Shown here: piece by piece, positions 17,431 through 27,211 of the stretch | Layout of the letters: each line of letters begins with the position of its first letter | How positions within the stretch are numbered: the stretch's first letter is position 1 | NCBI RefSeq assembly: GCF_036206005.1 | Contig: NZ_CP108143.1 | Span: 558,001-622,000, forward strand | Length of the DNA: 64,000 nucleotides | Source of the DNA: Streptomyces sp. NBC_00178 | GTDB lineage: Bacteria > Actinomycetota > Actinomycetes > Streptomycetales > Streptomycetaceae | Direction: 5' to 3' | The notes under the pieces: model-generated | Database searches by the model: none | Told to the model about the DNA's origin: nothing | The model's input: the letters and a program-made list of their open reading frames with translations, nothing else | Program-made: the position numbers and the translations under genes

Positions 17431-19077
17431 TCAGCCCGTGGAGCCCAGTGCGTCGGAGACGAGGGCGCGGGCCTCGTCCTGGACCGTGGCGAGGTGCTCC
17501 GGCCCCTGGAAACTCTCCGCGTACACCTTGTAGACGTCCTCCGTGCCGGAAGGACGTGCCGCGAACCAGGCGCTGTCGGTACACACCTTGAGCCCTCCCA
17601 TCGCCGCGCCGTTGCCCGGGGCCTCGGTGAGCACGGCGGTGATGGGCTCACCGGCCAGTGTGTCCGCGCGGACCTGTTCGGGCGACAGCCTGGCCAGCAC
17701 GGCCTTCTGCTCACGGGTCGCGGGCGCGTCGACCCGGGCGTAGGCGGGGTCGCCGAAGCGCGCCGTGAGTTCGGCGTAGTGCTGCGAGGGCGTGGAGCCC
17801 GTGACGGCGGTGATCTCCGAGGCGAGGAGGGCGAGCAGGATCCCGTCCTTGTCGGTCGTCCACACCCGGCCGTCGCGGCGCAGGAAGGACGCGCCGGCCG
17901 ACTCCTCGCCGCCGAAGCCCAGGGTTCCGCCGAACAGCCCGTCGACGAACCACTTGAAGCCCACCGGGACCTCGACGAGTCGCCGTCCGAGGTCCGCGGC
18001 GACCCGGTCGATCATGGAGGAGGAGACCAGCGTCTTTCCGATGCCGGTACCGGCCGGCCAGCCGTCGCGGTGCGAGTAGAGGTAGCGGATCGCCACGGCC
18101 AGGTAGTGGTTGGGATTCATCAGCCCGCCGTCGGGCGTGACGATGCCGTGCCGGTCGGCGTCGGCGTCGTTGCCGGTGGCGATGGTGTAGGCGTCGCGCT
18201 GCTCGATCAGTGAGGCCATGGCGTGCGGCGACGAGCAGTCCATCCGGATCTTCCCGTCCCAGTCCAGCGTCATGAACCGCCAGGTGGGATCGGCGAGCGG
18301 GTTGACGACCGTGAGGTCGAGGCGGTGCCGCTCGGCGATCCGCCCCCAGTAGGCGACCGATGCGCCGCCCAGCGGGTCGGCGCCGATCCTGATCCCGGCG
18401 TCGCGCACGGCGTCCAGGTCGAGCACGGCCGGGAGGTCGTCGACATAGCCGGTCAGGAAGTCGTGGCGGCCCGTGGTCCCGGCGGCGAGCGCCCGGGCGT
18501 AGGGGATCCGCCGGACCTCCTTCAGCCCGCCCTCGACCAGGGCGTTGGCGCGGTCCTGGATCCACGAGGTGGCGTCCGATCCGGCGGGGCCGCCGTGCGG
18601 CGGGTTGTACTTGAAGCCGCCGTCCCCGGGAGGGTTGTGCGACGGGGTGACCACGATGCCGTCCGCGAGACCGCCGGTACGGTCGCGGTTGTACGTCAGG
18701 ATCGCGTGCGAGACGGCCGGGGTGGGCGTGTAGCCGTCGTCCGCGTCGATCAGGACGGTCGCGCCGTTGGCCGCGAGGACCTCGACTGCCGTGACCCTCG
18801 CGGGTTCGGACAGCGCGTGGGTGTCGGCGCCGAGGAACAGCGGACCGTCGGTGCCCTGCTCTCGCCGGTACTCGCAGATGGCCTGGGTGGTGGCGGCGAT
18901 GTGGTCCTCGTTGAACGCGGCCGCCAGGGCCGAACCGCGGTGGCCCGAGGTTCCGAACGCCACGCGCTGGCCGGGCTCGGACGGATCGGGGTGGACGGAG
19001 TAGTAGGCCGTCACCAGCCGTGCCACATCCACCAGATCGCCGGCCTGCGCCGGCCGGCCGGCCCGTTCGTGAACCAT
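17431..19077 (-). CDS. pgm: Alpha-D-glucose phosphate-specific phosphoglucomutase
   Basis: A 548-residue phosphohexomutase interconverting glucose 1-phosphate and glucose 6-phosphate, which supplies UDP/dTDP-glucose for polysaccharides and glycogen. Diagnostic sites are the phosphoserine loop [11 protein letters not shown] (S146), the Mg loop [10 protein letters not shown], the sugar-binding [10 protein letters not shown] and the C-terminal phosphate site RPSGTED. The opening '[12 protein letters not shown]' is typical of the bacterial Pgm group. The ATG at 19077 has a GAGGAGAG site. It is divergent from the EPS operon, which would consume its product; that link is inference. Confidence 0.96.
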   Translation of the reverse strand: MVHERAGRPAQAGDLVDVARLVTAYYSVHPDPSEPGQRVAFGTSGHRGSALAAAFNEDHIAATTQAICEYRREQGTDGPLFLGADTHALSEPARVTAVEVLAANGATVLIDADDGYTPTPAVSHAILTYNRDRTGGLADGIVVTPSHNPPGDGGFKYNPPHGGPAGSDATSWIQDRANALVEGGLKEVRRIPYARALAAGTTGRHDFLTGYVDDLPAVLDLDAVRDAGIRIGADPLGGASVAYWGRIAERHRLDLTVVNPLADPTWRFMTLDWDGKIRMDCSSPHAMASLIEQRDAYTIATGNDADADRHGIVTPDGGLMNPNHYLAVAIRYLYSHRDGWPAGTGIGKTLVSSSMIDRVAADLGRRLVEVPVGFKWFVDGLFGGTLGFGGEESAGASFLRRDGRVWTTDKDGILLALLASEITAVTGSTPSQHYAELTARFGDPAYARVDAPATREQKAVLARLSPEQVRADTLAGEPITAVLTEAPGNGAAMGGLKVCTDSAWFAARPSGTEDVYKVYAESFQGPEHLATVQDEARALVSDALGSTG

Positions 19078-19668
19078 CGTCTCTCCTCTGTCTTCGGCTG
19101 CCGCTCTCGGACCGTCCCGGGGCGGACGATCATCACGAGTTGTACCCGATCCTGCCGCGTCGACCGCGCTCCGGGACAGCCCGTACGGGACGGGACCAGC
19201 AGTACATACGGAACGGGCGGGCCGCACGGCCTGTTCCGCGCGATCGGCCGGTTCACGCGGATGTGCCGCACGAACTCGGGACCACCGGATTGCGCCCCGG
19301 GACACCTCCGGAACGCCCTCCGCCGGAATTCACGGCACCGGACGGACGGGGCGGTCCGGCGCATTCCGGCCGGGAATTCCGGTTGGCTCGGGTGTACGAA
19401 CAGAGGCATACACCATGGGCCATCATGCGCCAACGCCCGACAGAAAATCCTATTGGCCCATCTGACACGCCGCAGCATTCGGGGGTAAATTATCCGACGA
19501 CCCGACAGGGCTAACGACGCGGCTTCGAACGCGAGTCGTCCGCGTTTTCCCACCCGGCGTCTGCCACAGTGCGTTTCGGTTTCACCCACTTGATCTCCGC
19601 CGCCACATTCCTTGCCGCCGGTGTTTACCCGAACCGGCTCTTCGGGGGCTTGTGAAAGAGAGCCGTGC
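19078..19668. other. Divergent promoter region between pgm and the EPS operon
   Basis: 591 bases with no convincing gene; short minus-strand readings (for example 71 codons at 19253-19468) have no ribosome-binding site and atypical composition. The interval 19390-19510 is the most AT-rich stretch nearby (AAATCCTATTGGCC; GGTAAATTATCCG) and is the likely location of divergent promoters. TAGGAT occurs on the minus strand at 19447-19452 without a good -35. Confidence 0.45.
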
Positions 19669-20844
19669 GTGCTGCAGAAGAGTTGCACCGAGGAAAATCG
19701 ACTGACGGTCCTTCACCTGGTCCAGCCGGTGGAGGGCGGAGTCGCGAGGGTCGTGACCGACCTCGTCGCGGCTCAGGTCCGTGCGGGACTGCGTCCCGTC
19801 GTGGCCTGCCCGCCGGGTGGTGAACTGGCGGCCGGAGCGGCCACCGCCGGTGCTCGCGTGTACGAATGGCCGGCCGAGCGGGCTCCGGGTCCCCGGCTGA
19901 GCCGCGAGGTCTCCACGGCCGGCCGTCTGATCCGCTCATGCCGTCCGGATGTGATCCACGCCCACAGTGCGAAGGCCGGGCTCGCCGGGCGCCTCGCCGT
20001 GCGCGGCCGGGTACCGACCGTGTTCCAGCCCCACGCCTGGTCGTTCGAGGCGCTGGACGGCCGGGCTGCCGGCCTTGCGGCGTCCTGGGAGCGGTTCGCC
20101 TCCCGCTGGAGCGACCGCATCGTGTGCGTCAGCGAGTCCGAGCGGCGCGCCGGCGAACGGGCCGGCATCGCGGCGCACTGGTCGGTGATCCACAACGGCA
20201 TCGACCTGAGCCACTTCCTGCCCGTGGGACCGGAGGAGGCGTCGGCCGGCCGCGCGGCCCTCCCGCTCCTCGCGGGCGTTCCGGCCGACGCCCCGCTCGT
20301 GGTGTGCGTGGGGCGCCTGAGCCGGCAGAAGGGACAGGACGTGCTGCTGCGGGCCTGGCGGACCGCTGACACGGCCGGTGCACGGCTCGTCCTGGTCGGC
20401 GACGGTCCCTGCGCACCGGAACTGCGGCGCACGGCACCCGACGGGGTGCTGTTCGCGGGGGCCACCGCCGACGTGCGGCCGTGGATCCGGGCCGCGGATC
20501 TGGTCGTGCTCCCCTCGCGGTGGGAGGGGATGGCGCTGGCCCCGCTCGAAGCCATGGCATGCGGCACGCCCGTCCTGCTGTCCGACGTCGACGGGGCCAG
20601 GGAGAGCCTGCCCGCCGGACATCTGGCCCACTGCCTCGTACCGCCCGAGGATCCCGCGGCACTCGCGGCGGCCCTGACCGCCCTGCTGGCCGACCCCGGA
20701 CTGCGGGCGGAGCTGGGCCGGACGGCTCAGAGCCGCACGCGGTCGGTCTTCGACGTGACGAAGACAGCCGGGGCGGTCCTGCACCTCTACCACGAACTTG
20801 TCGGCAAGTCCCGCCCCATGACGAGGAAGCGCACCCAGCGATGA
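19669..20844 (+). CDS. Glycosyltransferase family 4, EPS operon
   Basis: A 391-residue GT-B glycosyltransferase. The N-terminal acceptor domain has 'VLHLVQPVEGGVARVV' (a GG-x-A/E-R loop), the middle 'HAHSAKAGLAGRLA' and the linker 'SVIHNGIDLSHF'. The donor domain has 'VVCVGRLSRQKGQD' and the EX7E nucleotide-sugar motif in 'SRWEGMALAPLEAMACGTPV'. The GTG at 19669 is chosen for GAGAG eight bases upstream; a TTG 57 bases earlier opens the frame but has no support. It is first of eight overlapping genes and likely adds a sugar to the lipid-linked repeat. Confidence 0.92.
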   Translation: MLQKSCTEENRLTVLHLVQPVEGGVARVVTDLVAAQVRAGLRPVVACPPGGELAAGAATAGARVYEWPAERAPGPRLSREVSTAGRLIRSCRPDVIHAHSAKAGLAGRLAVRGRVPTVFQPHAWSFEALDGRAAGLAASWERFASRWSDRIVCVSESERRAGERAGIAAHWSVIHNGIDLSHFLPVGPEEASAGRAALPLLAGVPADAPLVVCVGRLSRQKGQDVLLRAWRTADTAGARLVLVGDGPCAPELRRTAPDGVLFAGATADVRPWIRAADLVVLPSRWEGMALAPLEAMACGTPVLLSDVDGARESLPAGHLAHCLVPPEDPAALAAALTALLADPGLRAELGRTAQSRTRSVFDVTKTAGAVLHLYHELVGKSRPMTRKRTQR

Positions 20845-22328
20845 CGACGGAGAGTGCCCCTGTTCCCCGAGCCGCCCAGGCAACTGCCGTACGGAGCGCG
20901 GCTTCCGCTGTACGACCACCGCGGAGCGGCGGTGACGACGCACCGGCCGCGCAGGCCGCCGCCGGTGTCCGGCGCCGCAGGGCGCCCGCGGCGCTGATGG
21001 CCTCCGACGGGCTCGCCCTCGGCCTGGCCGTGGTGCTGGTGGCACCAGGCCCGTGGCCACCGGTCGTCCTCCTCCTGCAGGTCGCCCTCCAACTGCTGCT
21101 GCACGCCTACCGGGGCCTGTACCGGACCGGCCTGTCCCCCTCGGTGCTGGCGGAGCTGCCCGCGCTGACCGGCCTCGCCCTGGTGCAGTGGTACGTCACG
21201 GCCGAGGCCCTGACCACCTACGACCCCCGCTACTCCGCCGGCTGGACGGCACCGGCCTGCGCCTTCGGCGTGCAGCTCCTGCTGGGCTGCTGCGGGCGCG
21301 CGGCCGTCCACCGGGTCCGGCTGCGGTCCGCCGCGCGCCATCCGCAGTCCACCCTGGTGATCGGCGACGGGCAGCTCGCCGACCGGGTCGTCGCCGTCCT
21401 CCAGGAGCACACGCGCTACGGCATGCGGCCGGTGGGCAGGGTGGGGGCCACGGCCGCCGCGACGGACGCGCCCCCGGACGCCGAGGCCGGTGAGGCACCG
21501 CTGCCCGTCCTCGCCTCGGTGCAGGACGCGAGCCGGGCGGTCATCCAGAACTCCGTCCGTCACGCCGTGTTCACGGTGCCGCCCGAGTCGGCGCCGGACG
21601 GAGCCGAGCTGTTCGCTCTCTTCGCCAAGCACGGCTGCCGGGTGTGGCTGATCACCGATCAGGAATCCGTCGCCCGCTACCGGAACGGCCCCCGGCCCGA
21701 CCACGTGTGGGGTTTCGCCGCCCATCCGCTGGAGACCGGCCCGCACCGCCCGGTGGCCCACCGGCTGAAGCGGGCCATGGACGCGGTCCTGGCCGCGGTC
21801 GCCCTGGTCGCCGCCGCGCCCGTCATGGCCGCCTGCGCACTGGCCGTACGCGTCTGCGACGGTCCGGGTGTCGTGTTCCGCCAGGAGCGCGTCGGCAGGA
21901 ACGGACGGCCCTTCGTGCTCCTGAAGTTCCGCACCCTGCGCGCCGACGCGCACGAGTCGGCGACCCGGTGGAACGTGTCGGAGGACCGGCGGATGAGCGT
22001 GGTCGGCCGGACCCTGCGCAGGACGTCGCTCGACGAGCTCCCCCAGCTGTGGAACGTGGTGCGCGGCGACATGAGCCTGGTCGGACCTCGACCCGAACGA
22101 CCCTATTTCGTCCAGCAGTTCAGCCGGATGCATCCCGGCTACCGGACCCGTCACCGGATGCCGGTCGGCATCACGGGACTCGCGCAGGTGAACGGCCTGC
22201 GCGGTGACACCTCGATCGAGGACCGGGCCCGGTTCGACAACAGGTACATCGAGACATGGTCGCTGTGGCAGGACATGTGCGTGCTCGCGCGCACGGCCGG
22301 CTCGGTGTTCCGGCTCGGAGGAAGCTGA
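20841..22328 (+). CDS. Undecaprenyl-phosphate sugar phosphotransferase (initiating EPS glycosylphosphotransferase)
   Basis: A 495-residue WbaP/CpsE-type polyisoprenyl-phosphate hexose-1-phosphate transferase that starts repeat assembly on the membrane. It has an N-terminal hydrophobic half (several helices between about 50 and 160), a Rossmann-like middle ('STLVIGDGQLADRVV') and the C-terminal bacterial sugar transferase domain. The last has KRAMDAVLA, 'VFRQERVGRNGRPFVLLKFR', 'RRTSLDELPQLWNVVRGDMS' and LVGPRPERP. The ATG overlaps the previous stop (ATGA). This gene marks the operon as a Wzx/Wzy-like polysaccharide system. Confidence 0.95.
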   Translation: MTTESAPVPRAAQATAVRSAASAVRPPRSGGDDAPAAQAAAGVRRRRAPAALMASDGLALGLAVVLVAPGPWPPVVLLLQVALQLLLHAYRGLYRTGLSPSVLAELPALTGLALVQWYVTAEALTTYDPRYSAGWTAPACAFGVQLLLGCCGRAAVHRVRLRSAARHPQSTLVIGDGQLADRVVAVLQEHTRYGMRPVGRVGATAAATDAPPDAEAGEAPLPVLASVQDASRAVIQNSVRHAVFTVPPESAPDGAELFALFAKHGCRVWLITDQESVARYRNGPRPDHVWGFAAHPLETGPHRPVAHRLKRAMDAVLAAVALVAAAPVMAACALAVRVCDGPGVVFRQERVGRNGRPFVLLKFRTLRADAHESATRWNVSEDRRMSVVGRTLRRTSLDELPQLWNVVRGDMSLVGPRPERPYFVQQFSRMHPGYRTRHRMPVGITGLAQVNGLRGDTSIEDRARFDNRYIETWSLWQDMCVLARTAGSVFRLGGS

Positions 22329-22331
22329 ACC

Positions 22332-23693
22332 GTGGCACTCATCGCAACCGCGGCGCCCGCGGTACGGCCCGTCGGCAGGAGTGCGCGCCTCCACAGGTGG
22401 GCGCGCCGCTGGCCACTGCTCCCGCTGGTCCTTGCCGTGCTGCTGCTGGCCGTACCGGACGACGGCGCGGGGGCCGGGGCCGTCCTCGGGGTGCCGGCCC
22501 CCGATCTCCTCTCGGGCGTCGCCGTCCTCGTGTGCGCGGGCCGCCTGCTGTTCCTGCGCAGGCGTCCCCTCACCGTCGCGGCCGCCCTCGTCCTCGGTCT
22601 GCCGGCCGTGGGACTCACCCTGGCCACCGTCACGGCCGCGGACCCGGCGGCGGCGCTCCCCGGCCTCGCCCGGTACCTCCAGATCTTCGTCCTGGTGCCC
22701 GCGGCGGTCCTGCTGCTGGTCCGGGACGCGCAGGGCTTCCGGATCGTCGCCGGTTCGCTGGTCGTCCTGGCGGCCGTCCAGGGGGCGACGGGCGTGCACC
22801 AGTACGTCACGGGCTCCGGCGCCTCGTACATGGGCGAGGACATCCGCGCGGTGGGCACGTTCGGCCCCAGCGACGTGATGGGGATGGCCACCGTCGTCGG
22901 CTACGGGCTGCTGGCCGCCGTCGCCTACGCGCTGCGCACCCCGGCGGGTACGCCCGCCTGGCTGAGGCCGTGGGCCCCCGTGACCGCGGCGCTGCTGGTC
23001 GTCCCGCTCACCCTGTCCTTCAGCCGGGGCGCCTGGATCGCGACCGCGGCGGGGGCGCTCGCCGTGATCGCGCTGACCGGCGCCCGGCAGGCCGTCCGGG
23101 CCCTGGCCGTCCTGGCGGCGGCGGGGACCGTGCTCGTCGGCGGATTCGGCGTCGGGTCCGAGATGATCTCGCAGCGGCTCACCAGCATCACCCAGGTGAC
23201 CAGCGCACCGGACCAGTCGGTCAACGACCGCTACGCGATGTGGGCCGCCGCCGCGGACATGTGGCGTGAGCGGCCCGCGACCGGCGTCGGCCTCAAGGGC
23301 TTTCCCACGCACCGCGACGCGCACGCCTCCATCGGGCTCTCCGCGGGCAGCGACACGGCGGGAGCGGGGCAGGCGTTCCGCAAGCAGCCGCTGCTCTCCC
23401 CCCACAACATGTACCTGCTGGTCCTCAGCGAGCAGGGACTCGTCGGCTTCGTCGCGCTGGTCGGCTCCTGGGCCGCGCTGCTGGTCGGCGGCGTGCGCAG
23501 ACTGGTGCGCGCCCGGGCACGGGGCTCCGCCGCCGTCGACTGCGGGCTCGCCGCCGTCGGGCTGATGACCTGGCAGACCGTCGACTTCCTGTACGCCGAC
23601 ATCGGGGGCCCGTCCACCGTGCTCACCGGGATCGTGCTGGGCCTCGCCGCGTGGTGGGCACTGGCGGATCCGGAGAGGACGACCACCGCGTGA
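22332..23693 (+). CDS. O-antigen ligase/polymerase-like membrane protein (EPS polymerase)
   Basis: A 453-residue membrane protein with about ten to twelve helices. The long outside loop between about 285 and 355 contains the Wzy_C-like 'SVNDRYAMWAAAADMWRERP' region, 'GVGLKGFPTHRDAH' and the conserved 'SPHNMYLLVLSEQGLVG'. These are hallmarks of the O-antigen ligase/polymerase superfamily. In this context it is the EPS polymerase. The GTG start is three bases after the previous stop with GGAGGAAGC in front. Confidence 0.88.
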   Translation: MALIATAAPAVRPVGRSARLHRWARRWPLLPLVLAVLLLAVPDDGAGAGAVLGVPAPDLLSGVAVLVCAGRLLFLRRRPLTVAAALVLGLPAVGLTLATVTAADPAAALPGLARYLQIFVLVPAAVLLLVRDAQGFRIVAGSLVVLAAVQGATGVHQYVTGSGASYMGEDIRAVGTFGPSDVMGMATVVGYGLLAAVAYALRTPAGTPAWLRPWAPVTAALLVVPLTLSFSRGAWIATAAGALAVIALTGARQAVRALAVLAAAGTVLVGGFGVGSEMISQRLTSITQVTSAPDQSVNDRYAMWAAAADMWRERPATGVGLKGFPTHRDAHASIGLSAGSDTAGAGQAFRKQPLLSPHNMYLLVLSEQGLVGFVALVGSWAALLVGGVRRLVRARARGSAAVDCGLAAVGLMTWQTVDFLYADIGGPSTVLTGIVLGLAAWWALADPERTTTA

Positions 23694-25312
23694 GCACGAC
23701 CACCACGGGAACGGCCGGGGAGGCGCCGGACACCACGGCGTCCGTCCACGGTGACCCGGCCGGCCCCGGGCGGTTCCTCGCGCGGGCCGCGGGGGGCGCC
23801 GCCGGTCTGACCGTGATCGCCGCTCTCCTGGGGCTGGTCCGGGACCAGGCCGTCGCCCGGCTCTTCGGCGCCAGCCATGACAGCGACGCCTTCCTGATCG
23901 CGTGGACCGTGCCGGAGATGGCGGCCACGCTGCTGATCGAGGACGGCATGGCGCTCCTGCTCGTGCCCGCGTTCAGTCTGGCCCTGACCAGGCGGGCCGC
24001 GGGCGGGCACCTGACGGACCCCGTACGCGCCCTGGTCGCGGACACCCTGCCGAGGCTGTTCGCCGCCCTGGCCTGCGCGGGCGCGCTGCTCGTCGTGGGG
24101 GCGCCCTGGGCCGTCGCGGTCCTGGCGCCGGGGCTGGACGATCCCCGGCTGGCGGTGGACTGCACCCGTCTGACGGCGGTCACGGTCCTCACCTTCGGTG
24201 TCACCGGATACTTCAGCGCGGCGCTGCGGGCGCACGGGCGGTTCCTCGCACCGGCCGGGGTCTACATCGCGTACAACATCGGCATCATCGCCGTGACGCT
24301 GGCGCTGCACTCCGTCTGGGGGGTGCGCGCGGCGGCCGCCGGGGTCGCCTTCGGCAGCGTGCTGATGATCCTCACCCTGCTGCCCACGTTCGTACGGCTG
24401 GTGCCGCGGCGGGGCGGGCCCCGCCGGGGCGCCGCGCGCGGGCAGCGGCCCGCGCTGCTCGGTGCGACGGTACTGGCACCCGTCGTCCTGTTCGTGGTGA
24501 GCCGTCAGTCGCAGGTCCTCGTCGAGCGGTTCCTCGCCTCGTCCCTGCCGGACGGTGCCATCTCGCACCTCAACTACGCCCAGAAGGTGGCGCAGTTGCC
24601 GATGGTGCTGTCGATGATGATCTGCACGGTGACGTTTCCGGTGGTGGCCAGGGCCATGGCGTCCGGTGACCGGGAGGGCGCACGGCGGCGGGTCGAACGT
24701 GACCTCGCGCTCGCCGGGACCGTGGTGCTGCTGGGCACCGCGGTGGTCCTCGGCTGTGCGCAGCAGATCGTCGAGGTCCTCTTCCAGCGCGGGGCCTTCG
24801 ACGCCGCCGACACCGCCGCCACGGCCGGTGTCATGCGGGTCTACGCCCTCGGGCTGCTGGGCCACACCCTGGTCGGAGCCCTGTGCAGGCCCTACTTCTC
24901 CGCCGGCCGGCCCACCTGGTACCCGCTGGGTGCGATGGCGGCGGGACTGATCGTGACCACGGGGGCCGGGCTGGCCCTGACCGGTCCGTTCGGTGTCGAC
25001 GGCATCGCCGCGGCGAACGCCGTCGGCATCAGCACGGCCGCGCTGCTGATGCTGCTGGGGCTGCGCGCACGGGCGGTGCCCGTCCGGGCGAGCACCGTGG
25101 CCCTGTCGCTCCTGCGCCCGGCCGCTGCGGCGGCGGTCGCCGCCGTCGCGGCCGGGCTCGCCACCGGCCTGATGCCCGGCCCTGTGGCCGGCCTCGCCGC
25201 GGGGTGCCTCGCCGTCCCCGCGGCCTTCCTTCTGACCGCTCTGACGCTCCGGGCTCCCGAAGCCCTCCATCTGCTGGCACTCGTCCGACGGAGGTTCTCC
25301 CATGGCCGCTGA
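23690..25312 (+). CDS. MurJ/MviN-like lipid-linked oligosaccharide flippase
   Basis: A 540-residue MOP-superfamily flippase with about 14 membrane helices. MurJ-type features are 'GLVRDQAVARLFGASHDSDAFLIAWTVPE', quoted here by the segments LVRDQAVARLFGA and SDAFLIAWTVPE, and the later 'FQRGAFDAADTAATAGVM' and 'RPYFSAGRPTWYP'. It takes the place of Wzx and should flip the EPS repeat unit across the membrane. Its GTG overlaps the polymerase stop by four bases. Confusion with the essential cell-wall MurJ is possible, but the operon argues for EPS. Confidence 0.9.
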   Translation: MSTTTTGTAGEAPDTTASVHGDPAGPGRFLARAAGGAAGLTVIAALLGLVRDQAVARLFGASHDSDAFLIAWTVPEMAATLLIEDGMALLLVPAFSLALTRRAAGGHLTDPVRALVADTLPRLFAALACAGALLVVGAPWAVAVLAPGLDDPRLAVDCTRLTAVTVLTFGVTGYFSAALRAHGRFLAPAGVYIAYNIGIIAVTLALHSVWGVRAAAAGVAFGSVLMILTLLPTFVRLVPRRGGPRRGAARGQRPALLGATVLAPVVLFVVSRQSQVLVERFLASSLPDGAISHLNYAQKVAQLPMVLSMMICTVTFPVVARAMASGDREGARRRVERDLALAGTVVLLGTAVVLGCAQQIVEVLFQRGAFDAADTAATAGVMRVYALGLLGHTLVGALCRPYFSAGRPTWYPLGAMAAGLIVTTGAGLALTGPFGVDGIAAANAVGISTAALLMLLGLRARAVPVRASTVALSLLRPAAAAAVAAVAAGLATGLMPGPVAGLAAGCLAVPAAFLLTALTLRAPEALHLLALVRRRFSHGR

Positions 25313-26072
25313 CACCTCGGCACCCCGTGCTCCCGCGCTCCCTCCGCGCACCCGGCCGTGGATCCTCACGTACCACTCCGTGAGCGATCCCACGGACGAT
25401 CCGTACGGCATCACGGTCTCCGCCGAGCGCCTGGACGAGCAACTGACCTGGCTGCGGCGCCGGGGCCTGACCGGGGTGGGGATCACCGCCCTGCTCCGCG
25501 CGCGGAGCGCCGGTGAGCGCGGGCTCGTCGGCCTGACGTTCGACGACGGGTACGCCGACTTCGTCGACGAGGCGCTCCCCGTGCTCCTCGCCCACGGTTT
25601 CGGTGCCACGGTGTTCGTCCTGCCCGGGCGGCCGGGCGGCTCCAACGTCTGGGACCCGCTCGGTCCGCGCCGGCCGCTGCTGACGGAGGAGGGCGTCCGC
25701 ACCGCCGCCGCGGCGGGCGTGGAGATCGGCTCGCACGGCATGCTCCACCGCGACCTGACGACGCTCTCCGACGACGACCTGCGCCGCGAGACACACGACA
25801 GCCGGGACGCGCTGCGCCGCATCACCGGGCACGCCCCGGCCGGGTTCTGCTATCCGTACGGCACGGCCGACCGGCGGGTCGCCGAGTCGGTGCGGGACGC
25901 CGGATACGTCTACGGCTGCGCCCTGGCACCCGGCTCCCTGTCGGGGCCGCACGCCCTGCCCCGCACGCACGTCAGCCAGGCCGACCGGGGCGCCCGCCTG
26001 CGGGCCAAGGAGGTACGGCACCGGCTGCGGGAGCGCCGCGCCGCAGCGTCGCGGCGGGGTGACGCCGGATGA
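25302..26072 (+). CDS. Polysaccharide deacetylase (NodB homology, CE4)
   Basis: A 256-residue CE4-type deacetylase. Motif 1 is LTFDDGYADF (about 83-92), motif 2 is SHGMLHRDLTTL with the two metal His residues, and motif 3 is CYPYG. There is no signal peptide, so it would act on a cytoplasmic, lipid-linked or nucleotide-linked acetylated sugar, or as a membrane-peripheral enzyme. The start lies 11 bases inside the flippase gene, and its end overlaps the following glycosyltransferase (ATGA). It may create free amino groups on the EPS. Confidence 0.92.
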   Translation: MAADTSAPRAPALPPRTRPWILTYHSVSDPTDDPYGITVSAERLDEQLTWLRRRGLTGVGITALLRARSAGERGLVGLTFDDGYADFVDEALPVLLAHGFGATVFVLPGRPGGSNVWDPLGPRRPLLTEEGVRTAAAAGVEIGSHGMLHRDLTTLSDDDLRRETHDSRDALRRITGHAPAGFCYPYGTADRRVAESVRDAGYVYGCALAPGSLSGPHALPRTHVSQADRGARLRAKEVRHRLRERRAAASRRGDAG

Positions 26073-27211
26073 GGGCGCTGCACGTGATCACCGGGCTCGG
26101 CGTGGGCGGCGCCGAGCAGCAGCTGCGCCTGATGCTGCGTCATCTTCCGGCGCGGTGCGACGTGGTGACGCTCGCCAATCCGGGAGCGGTGGCCGAGGGG
26201 CTCCGCGCTGACGGTGTCCGGGTCCACCACCTGGGCATGCGCGGCAACCGCGACCTGGCGGCCGTGCCCCGGCTGGCCCGGCTGATCCGCCGCGGGACGT
26301 ACGACCTGGTGCACACCCACCTCTACAGGGCCTGTGTCTACGGCCGGATCGCGGCCCGGCTGGCCGGGACCCCCGTGGTCGCGACGGAGCATTCGCTGGG
26401 GCGCGCGGAGATCGAGGGGCGTCCGCTCACGCGCGGCACCCGGGAGCTCTACCTGCGCACCGAGCGGCTGGGAGCGGCGACGGTCGCCGTCTCCGACACG
26501 GTCGCCCGCCGGCTGCGCGAGTGGGGCGTGCCCGCAGCCCGGATCCACACCGTGCCGAACGGCATCGACGCGGCCGCCTTCCGCCACGACGAGGGACGAC
26601 GGCGCGCCACGCGGGCGCGGCTGGGCATTCCCGACGGAGCCTTCGTGGTGGGCGGCGTGGGCAGACTCGTCCCCGGGAAACGCTTCGACCTGCTGATCCG
26701 CGCGGTCTCCGAGCTTCCCGGCGCCTGGCTCGTCCTGGCCGGGGAGGGCCCGGAGGCGCCGTCGCTGCACGGCCTCGCGGCGCGGCTGGGGGTGGCGGAC
26801 CGGGTCCGCCTGCTCGGGGAGTGCGGCTCCGCGGTCGCGTCCCCCGGGGTCCCCGCGGTCCTCAGCGCCGTCGACGTGTTCGTGTCGGCCTCCCGCGAGG
26901 AGACGTTCGGCCTGGCGGCCGTCGAGGCGCTGGCCGCGGGGCTCCCCGTGCTGTACGCGGTCTGCCCCGCCGTCGAGGACCTTCCGGCGGGCCTCGCGCC
27001 CGGAGCGCTCCGTATCGGGTATTCCTCGGAGACAGCCGACCCCGCCCCCGCACTGACGGCGGCGCTGAGGCACCGGATGGAGAGCGGCACGCGCCGGCTG
27101 CCGCCCCCGCCGGCCGTGGACCACTACGACATCGCACGCAGCAGCCGGCGGCTCATGGACGTCTACGCACAAGCCATCGACACCGAACCCTCGACCGGGA
27201 GAGCACACTGA
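26069..27211 (+). CDS. Glycosyltransferase family 4, EPS operon
   Basis: A 380-residue GT-B enzyme. The N-terminus has 'HVITGLGVGGAEQQLRLML' (the GG-AE loop typical of GT4) and 'DLVHTHLYRACVYGRIA'. The donor half has 'VPNGIDAAAF', 'VGRLVPGKRFDLLI' and the EX7E element in 'SREETFGLAAVEALAAGLPV'. It overlaps the deacetylase and shares its stop with the next gene (TGATG). It likely adds another residue of the repeat unit. Confidence 0.93.
   Translation: MRALHVITGLGVGGAEQQLRLMLRHLPARCDVVTLANPGAVAEGLRADGVRVHHLGMRGNRDLAAVPRLARLIRRGTYDLVHTHLYRACVYGRIAARLAGTPVVATEHSLGRAEIEGRPLTRGTRELYLRTERLGAATVAVSDTVARRLREWGVPAARIHTVPNGIDAAAFRHDEGRRRATRARLGIPDGAFVVGGVGRLVPGKRFDLLIRAVSELPGAWLVLAGEGPEAPSLHGLAARLGVADRVRLLGECGSAVASPGVPAVLSAVDVFVSASREETFGLAAVEALAAGLPVLYAVCPAVEDLPAGLAPGALRIGYSSETADPAPALTAALRHRMESGTRRLPPPPAVDHYDIARSSRRLMDVYAQAIDTEPSTGRAH

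Noticed and set aside
19253..19468. 71-codon minus-strand ORF in the pgm-EPS gap
   Set aside because: No ribosome-binding site, unusual composition, and it runs through the AT-rich presumed promoter region.
20787..23405. 872-codon minus-strand open frame opposite the EPS genes
   Set aside because: Shadow of three well-supported plus-strand genes, with Gln/His/Gly-rich composition and no motif.
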